Shown here in pieces: positions 3,819 through 8,200 of a DNA stretch of 8,200 nucleotides. The stretch is taken from assembly GCA_003153655.1 (NCBI GenBank), contig PMAK01000154.1:19948-28147 (forward strand), read 5' to 3'. A program made the position numbers and the translations under genes. The notes beneath the pieces were generated by a model. The model had not been told where the DNA came from. It ran no database searches and saw only the letters and a program-made list of their open reading frames with translations. This DNA comes from Phycisphaerales bacterium (GTDB lineage Bacteria > Planctomycetota > Phycisphaerae > Tepidisphaerales > Tepidisphaeraceae). Within the stretch, counting starts at the first letter, position 1, and every line of letters begins with the position of its first letter.

Positions 3819-6620
3819 ATGGAAGAAAAGAAAAATTACAAAACCACGCTCAACCTCCCGCAAACCAACTTTGCCATGGAGGCCAAACTCATCGCCAACG
3901 AACCTGCCCGCCTCAAACGCTGGAAAGACACCGGCCTATACCAAAAACTCATGGCCGCACGCGCCAATTCCAAAAAATGGGTCCTCCACGACGGTCCACC
4001 CTTCGCCAACGGCGACATTCACATCGGCCACGTCATCAACAAAACCCTCAAAGACGTCATCCTCCGCTTCCGCTCCATGCAGGGATTCCAAACACCCTAC
4101 GTCCCCGGCTGGGATTGCCACGGCCTCCCCATCGAACACAAAATCCAGCAAGACCTCGGCCCCAAGCTCCGCGAAATGAGCGTCCTCGAAGTCCGCAAGC
4201 TCTGCCACGAATACGCCGACAAATACGTCAAAGTTCAAAGCGAGCAATTCCAGCGATTGGGAATCCTCGGCGAGTGGAACAATCCATACCTGACCATGAG
4301 CCGCGGCTACGAAGCCGAAACGCTCGAAGTCTTCGCCCGCTTCGTCGAAGAAAAATTAGTCTACAAGAAGCTAAAACCCGTCCCCTGGTCCATCGAAAAC
4401 CAAACCGCACTGGCCGACGCCGAACTGGAATATCAGGATGTCTCGGACCAAAGCGTCTACGTCGAGTTCCCCATCTCGGGCCGCCCGGGCGAATATCTTC
4501 TGGTCTGGACCACCACACCCTGGACCCTCCCGGCCAATCTAGCCATAGCGGTCCATCCCAAGGTCGAATATTCCTTCGTCCGATACCGGCGAAACGATGA
4601 ATCTCGCTGCGCAGTCATCGCCTCGCCGCTCGTCGAGCGCGTCTTCGCACGCGAAGGATTCAAAATCGAAGAGGTCTACAAAAAGGAAATGGGCGAAGCT
4701 TTGAACGGCACCGCCTACGACCACCCCTTCGCGGGCAAACGCAATCGCCAAATCGTACTCGCCGAATACGTCACCACCACCGACGGCACCGGCCTGGTCC
4801 ACACCGCCCCAGGTCACGGCGAAGATGACTTCGAAACCGGCCTCCGCGAAAAGCTTGAAGTCTACAGCCCCGTCCTAGCCAGCGGCCGATTCGACGACAC
4901 CGTCCCCGAATGGATCCGCGGCAAAAAAGTCTGGGAAGCAAATCCCCTCATCATCCAGCACCTGAAAGACGCCAAGCTCCTCTTCGCCGAAGAAACAATC
5001 AAACACAGCTATCCCCACGATTGGCGCAGCAAAAAGCCAATCATCTTCCGCGCAACCGAGCAATGGTTCATCGGCGTCAACACGCCCTTCTCCGTTTCCG
5101 GCGACGCCGCCCAATCACTCCGCCAGCGCGCAACCAAAGCCGTCACCGGCCAGATCGATTTCGTCCCCAAATGGGGTCAGGCCCGCTTCGCAGGCATGAT
5201 CGACTCCCGCCCCGATTGGTGCGTCTCCCGCCAGCGGGCCTGGGGTTTACCCATCCCCGTCTTCTACAACGAAAAAGGCGAACCCCTCCTGACCCCCGAA
5301 TCCGTGCGCGCCGTCGCCAAACGATTCTCAGAAAAAGGCAGCGATGCCTGGTTCACCGATTCCCCGGCTGAACTCCTCGGCGATTTCAACCCCGGCCCCA
5401 ATTTCCCCAAAGACAAACTCCGAAAAGAAAAAGACATCTTCGACGTCTGGTTCGAATCCGGCAGCAGTTGGCACGCCGTCCTCCAATCACGCAAAGAACT
5501 GCATTTCCCCGCCGATCTCTATCTCGAAGGCTCCGACCAACATCGCGGCTGGTTCCAACTTTCGCTCCTCCCCAGCCTCGCCGTCACAGGCAAACCCCCG
5601 TTCAAACAAGTCCTCACCCACGGCTTCGTCGTCAAACCCGACGGCACCAAGGTCAGCAAATCCGACAAGGATTACGTCACCGCCACGCAGGAGATCAACA
5701 AGCACGGCGCCGACCTTCTGCGCCTCTGGTGCTGCAGCGTCGATTATCAAAATGACATCCCCGCCAGCCCCGCCGCCATTCAGGAATTCGGCGACAAATA
5801 CCGCAAAATCCGCAACACCCTGCGCTTTCTCCTCTCCAATCTCTACGACTTCGATCCAAAATCGGACGCCACGCCGCCCGATACGCACGGCCTCGATGGC
5901 TGGGCCCTCCACGAACTCGATCAGCTCATCCGCGAATCCCAAAAAGAATACGACACCTACCAGCTCCACCGCGTCTTCCGCCGGCTCCACGATTTCTGCG
6001 CCGTGCAGGTCAGCACGATCTACAGCACGGCCATGAAAGACCGCCTCTATTGCGAGCTCCCAAATTCCCCGCTCCGCCGTAGATGCCAACAGGTGATGTA
6101 TCAAATGGCCGACGCCCTGATCCGTCTCCTCGCCCCGATCCTCGTCTTCACAGCCGACGAGGCCTGGGAACACTTACCGAAAAAATCCGGCGAAGACGCC
6201 CCAAGCGTCCACTTGCTGACGCTACCGAAATCCGATCTGAAATCATCGGACGAAGACCTGAAGCGATGGACCCTGCTCCGCGAAGCCCGCGACCAAGCCA
6301 CCGCCCAACTAGACGCCCTGAAAAAATCCGTCGGCCTAAACAAAGCCCTCGACGCGGAAATCGTCTATCACGTCAACGACGCAACCCGAAAAACCCTCGA
6401 ACAATGCGGCCCGGATCTCGAAGACGTCGTAGGAGCCGGCTCTCACCGATTCGTCACCAGCGCGGGCGATGCTTGGCACGTCGAAGTCGTGGATGTCCGC
6501 GAAAAATACAAAGCCTGCGCCCGAAGCTGGAAACGCCGCCCGGATGTCGGCCAAGACCCTGATTACCCAGACCTCTCAAAACGCGACGCCGCCGCCGTCC
6601 GCGCCGTCGCAGCCAAATAA
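3819..6620 (+). CDS. ileS: Isoleucyl-tRNA synthetase
   Basis: This 933-residue cytosolic enzyme charges tRNA-Ile with isoleucine using ATP and edits misactivated valine; its length is close to E. coli IleRS (about 938). The catalytic core shows HIGH at 68-71, PGWDCHGLPIE (96-106), CVSRQRAWGLPIP (468-480), GSDQHRGWFQ (571-580) and the KMSKS-type loop as KVSKS (611-615). The inserted editing domain (about 195-400) has TTTPWTLPAN (231-240) and DGTGLVHTAPGHGEDDF (322-338). The anticodon-binding helical domain follows (about 650-830). The C-terminal zinc-binding segment is recognisable (KACARSW to the end) but keeps only one of four Cys ligands: Cys900, then Ser903, Ser920 and Asp923. The ATG at 3819 fits the family; no clear Shine-Dalgarno precedes it. 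Expression is probably controlled by the Ile-codon attenuator just upstream. purN follows after 3 bp. Confidence 0.97.
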   Translation: MEEKKNYKTTLNLPQTNFAMEAKLIANEPARLKRWKDTGLYQKLMAARANSKKWVLHDGPPFANGDIHIGHVINKTLKDVILRFRSMQGFQTPYVPGWDCHGLPIEHKIQQDLGPKLREMSVLEVRKLCHEYADKYVKVQSEQFQRLGILGEWNNPYLTMSRGYEAETLEVFARFVEEKLVYKKLKPVPWSIENQTALADAELEYQDVSDQSVYVEFPISGRPGEYLLVWTTTPWTLPANLAIAVHPKVEYSFVRYRRNDESRCAVIASPLVERVFAREGFKIEEVYKKEMGEALNGTAYDHPFAGKRNRQIVLAEYVTTTDGTGLVHTAPGHGEDDFETGLREKLEVYSPVLASGRFDDTVPEWIRGKKVWEANPLIIQHLKDAKLLFAEETIKHSYPHDWRSKKPIIFRATEQWFIGVNTPFSVSGDAAQSLRQRATKAVTGQIDFVPKWGQARFAGMIDSRPDWCVSRQRAWGLPIPVFYNEKGEPLLTPESVRAVAKRFSEKGSDAWFTDSPAELLGDFNPGPNFPKDKLRKEKDIFDVWFESGSSWHAVLQSRKELHFPADLYLEGSDQHRGWFQLSLLPSLAVTGKPPFKQVLTHGFVVKPDGTKVSKSDKDYVTATQEINKHGADLLRLWCCSVDYQNDIPASPAAIQEFGDKYRKIRNTLRFLLSNLYDFDPKSDATPPDTHGLDGWALHELDQLIRESQKEYDTYQLHRVFRRLHDFCAVQVSTIYSTAMKDRLYCELPNSPLRRRCQQVMYQMADALIRLLAPILVFTADEAWEHLPKKSGEDAPSVHLLTLPKSDLKSSDEDLKRWTLLREARDQATAQLDALKKSVGLNKALDAEIVYHVNDATRKTLEQCGPDLEDVVGAGSHRFVTSAGDAWHVEVVDVREKYKACARSWKRRPDVGQDPDYPDLSKRDAAAVRAVAAK

Positions 6621-6623
6621 ACA

Positions 6624-7247
6624 ATGAACCGTCCCCCGATCAATCTCGCCATCCTGCTCAGCGGCTCCGGCACAACGCTGCAAAATCTCATCAACCACAT
6701 CCGCGCCGGCTCCCTCAACGCGAAAATCGCGGCCGTCATCGCCTCGCGCACAGGCATCAAAGGAATCGACCGCGCACGCGAAGCCAACCTCCCCCTTCAC
6801 CTGATCGAGCGCACAAAATACCCCGACATCCCCACCTTCAGCCACGACATCTTCAAAATCTGCACCGATGCAAAAGCCGATCTCATCTGCCTCGCAGGCT
6901 GGCTCTCGCTACTGGAAATCCCAGTCGCCTTCGACGGCAAAATGATGAACATCCACCCCGCCCTACTCCCCAGTTTCGGCGGCAAAGGAATGTACGGCCA
7001 GCGCGTCCACCAGGCCGTCCTCGATCGCGGCTGCAAAATCACCGGCTGCACCGTTCACTTCGTCGATCGCGTCTACGACAACGGCCCCATCATCCTCCAG
7101 CGCGCCTGCCCGGTCTTGGAAACCGACACCCCCGACTCCCTCGCCCATCGCGTCTTCGAAGAAGAAAAAATCGCCTATCCACAGGCTGTCCAACTCTTCC
7201 ACGAAAACAAATTGCGCATCGAAGGCCGCCGCGTGCGCATCATTTAG
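6624..7247 (+). CDS. purN: Phosphoribosylglycinamide formyltransferase (GART)
   Basis: This 207-residue cytosolic enzyme transfers a formyl group from 10-formyltetrahydrofolate to glycinamide ribonucleotide, the third step of purine synthesis. The N-terminal nucleotide-binding part has ILLSGSGTTLQNL (10-22). The catalytic motif MNIHPALLPSFGGKGMYG (108-125) contains Asn109 and His111, and HFVDRVYDNGPIILQ (145-159) contains Asp152. These match the E. coli catalytic trio Asn106, His108 and Asp144. Length is normal for the family. The ATG lies 3 bp after the ileS stop with no clear Shine-Dalgarno, so translation is probably coupled to ileS, and the gene should share the ileS promoter and attenuator. 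The two pathways have no direct biochemical link, so the pairing may simply be a growth-rate operon. Its stop is 4 bp from that of the convergent efflux gene, and no terminator hairpin is seen between them. Confidence 0.95.
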   Translation: MNRPPINLAILLSGSGTTLQNLINHIRAGSLNAKIAAVIASRTGIKGIDRAREANLPLHLIERTKYPDIPTFSHDIFKICTDAKADLICLAGWLSLLEIPVAFDGKMMNIHPALLPSFGGKGMYGQRVHQAVLDRGCKITGCTVHFVDRVYDNGPIILQRACPVLETDTPDSLAHRVFEEEKIAYPQAVQLFHENKLRIEGRRVRII

Positions 7248-7251
7248 CGAT

Positions 7252-8200
7252 TCACTGCGTCACCGGCTGCGCATCCCACCCGCCGCCCAGCGCCTTATAA
7301 AGACTCACCAGATCCAGCGAAATACTACTGTCACTCTCCGCCAAAACATTCTGCGCCTCGAGCAGCGATCGCTGCGCATCCAGCACCTGAAGAAAATCAA
7401 TCACACCCTGATCGTACTGCTGCCGCGCGAGATCAGCCGCCTCCTTCGACGCATCCACCGCATCCGCCAGCGCCCGGTGGCGAAGCTGTTCCGTGCGATA
7501 TGACGCCATCGCATCCTCCACTTCCCGCAGCGCATTCAAAACCACCGATTGATACGACGTCGCCGCCTGCCGCGTCAGTTCCTTCTGCACCTCAACGTTA
7601 TTCCTGATCCGCCCCGCATCAAAAATCGGCCACGACACACCCGGACTCAGGGCGAAATAATGGCTGTTCCAGTCAAAAAGCTGGTGAACCTGCGAACTAT
7701 CCAATCCAAACGACCCGGTAATGCTGAACTTCGGATAAAAATCAGATGTCGCAACCCCGATCCGCGCACTCGCCGCCGCCAGTTGCCGCTCCGCCCGCCG
7801 AATATCCGGCCGTCGCCGCACCAGATCCGCCGGCACACCCACCGGCACCTCCGGCGGCACCGGCGGAATCGGCGCGCTCACCGATAATTCCGCCGAAAGC
7901 GAATCCGGATCCTGCCCCAGCAAAACACCCAGCGCATGAATCATCTGACGAACCGAAGCCTCCAGCATCGGCAGCGTCGCCGCCGTCGAGGCCACCTGTG
8001 CCGCCTCCCGCGCAACATCCAGTTGCGTCGCAAATCCAGCCTTATATCGCGAGCGCGTCAACTCCAGCGTGTCCTGCTGATCATGCAGATTCTGCCGAGC
8101 GATCTGCGCCTCAAACTGCGCCGCCCGAAGCTGGATGTAATCCCGCGCCACCTCGGCCAGAAGCGAAACTCGCACATCCCGCCGATCCTCCATCGCCGCT
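7252..8200 (-). CDS. RND efflux outer-membrane protein, NodT/OprM type (5' part outside the window)
   Basis: This is the C-terminal two thirds of a TolC-like channel; the frame is open to the right edge, so the start and any lipoprotein signal peptide are missing. Family members are about 450-500 residues and 315 codons are visible. They form trimers that span the outer membrane with a beta-barrel and reach through the periplasm with long helices, joining an RND pump and adaptor to export drugs or other compounds. Counting from the Met at 8193, the two related helical repeats are visible (LTRSRYKAGFATQLDV, 45-60, and LARQQYDQGVIDFLQVLDAQ, 255-274). Also visible are PADLVRRRPDIRRAERQLAAA (121-141), GVATSDFYPKFSITGSFG (146-163) and PIFDAGRIRNNV (189-200), all typical of the NodT family. 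Pump and adaptor genes would be expected to the right of the window. The substrate cannot be told from this fragment. Confidence 0.93.
   Translation of the reverse strand, partial: AAMEDRRDVRVSLLAEVARDYIQLRAAQFEAQIARQNLHDQQDTLELTRSRYKAGFATQLDVAREAAQVASTAATLPMLEASVRQMIHALGVLLGQDPDSLSAELSVSAPIPPVPPEVPVGVPADLVRRRPDIRRAERQLAAASARIGVATSDFYPKFSITGSFGLDSSQVHQLFDWNSHYFALSPGVSWPIFDAGRIRNNVEVQKELTRQAATSYQSVVLNALREVEDAMASYRTEQLRHRALADAVDASKEAADLARQQYDQGVIDFLQVLDAQRSLLEAQNVLAESDSSISLDLVSLYKALGGGWDAQPVTQ

Noticed and set aside
3797..4600. Long ORF in another frame over the start of ileS, rich in Arg, Pro and His
   Set aside because: It is a frame shadow of ileS caused by the C-rich third positions; the composition is unnatural and no family is recognisable. 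The same holds for the long open frames opposite ileS (5487-6173), the kinase fusion and the efflux gene.
5649..5663. KVSKS instead of KMSKS in IleRS as a possible defect
   Set aside because: The second position of this loop varies among class I synthetases and the lysines and serines are kept, so activity is not in doubt.

Overview
The window comes from a Gram-negative, GC-rich bacterium. It encodes an RND-type outer-membrane channel and a heptose-type kinase/nucleotidyltransferase, and its third codon positions favour C. The DUF3467 protein, the style of the PurN, and intergenic repeats built from 8-bp units (GCCAAGAC-like) and CAGATG-like units together suggest the PVC group, possibly a planctomycete/Phycisphaerae relative. 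This placement is a weak inference from memory.

Layout from left to right. Positions 1-93 are one copy of an intergenic repeat, cut by the window edge. A small DUF3467 gene (179-499, +) follows and meets, tail to tail, a fused nucleotidyltransferase-kinase gene (516-2075, -) that resembles HldE/RfaE with its two domains in swapped order. A short divergent promoter region (2076-2148) with a 10-bp inverted repeat separates this gene from a GT2 glycosyltransferase carrying an extra C-terminal Rossmann-like domain (2149-3342, +). The fused enzyme and the glycosyltransferase plausibly serve surface polysaccharide or lipopolysaccharide synthesis.

The gap 3343-3818 holds two things. The first is a large palindromic repeat (about 3378-3564, with a tail to 3601) whose right half is repeated at the window start. 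The second is the most interesting element here, a compact leader upstream of isoleucyl-tRNA synthetase. It has a good sigma70-type promoter (TTGACC-16-TAGAAT), an 18-codon leader ORF with five Ile codons (three consecutive), an 11-bp antiterminator pairing and a mutually exclusive intrinsic terminator with a six-T run. This is the architecture of ribosome-mediated transcription attenuation responding to Ile-tRNA charging, analogous in logic to pheM-pheST or the ilv leaders of enterobacteria.

ileS (3819-6620) is followed after 3 bp by purN (6624-7247), so the two are probably co-transcribed and purN would share the attenuation. purN ends 4 bp from the end of a convergent NodT-type outer-membrane efflux protein gene (7252 to beyond 8200, -), whose 5' part lies outside the window. 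I saw no tRNA, rRNA, CRISPR array or transposase gene.
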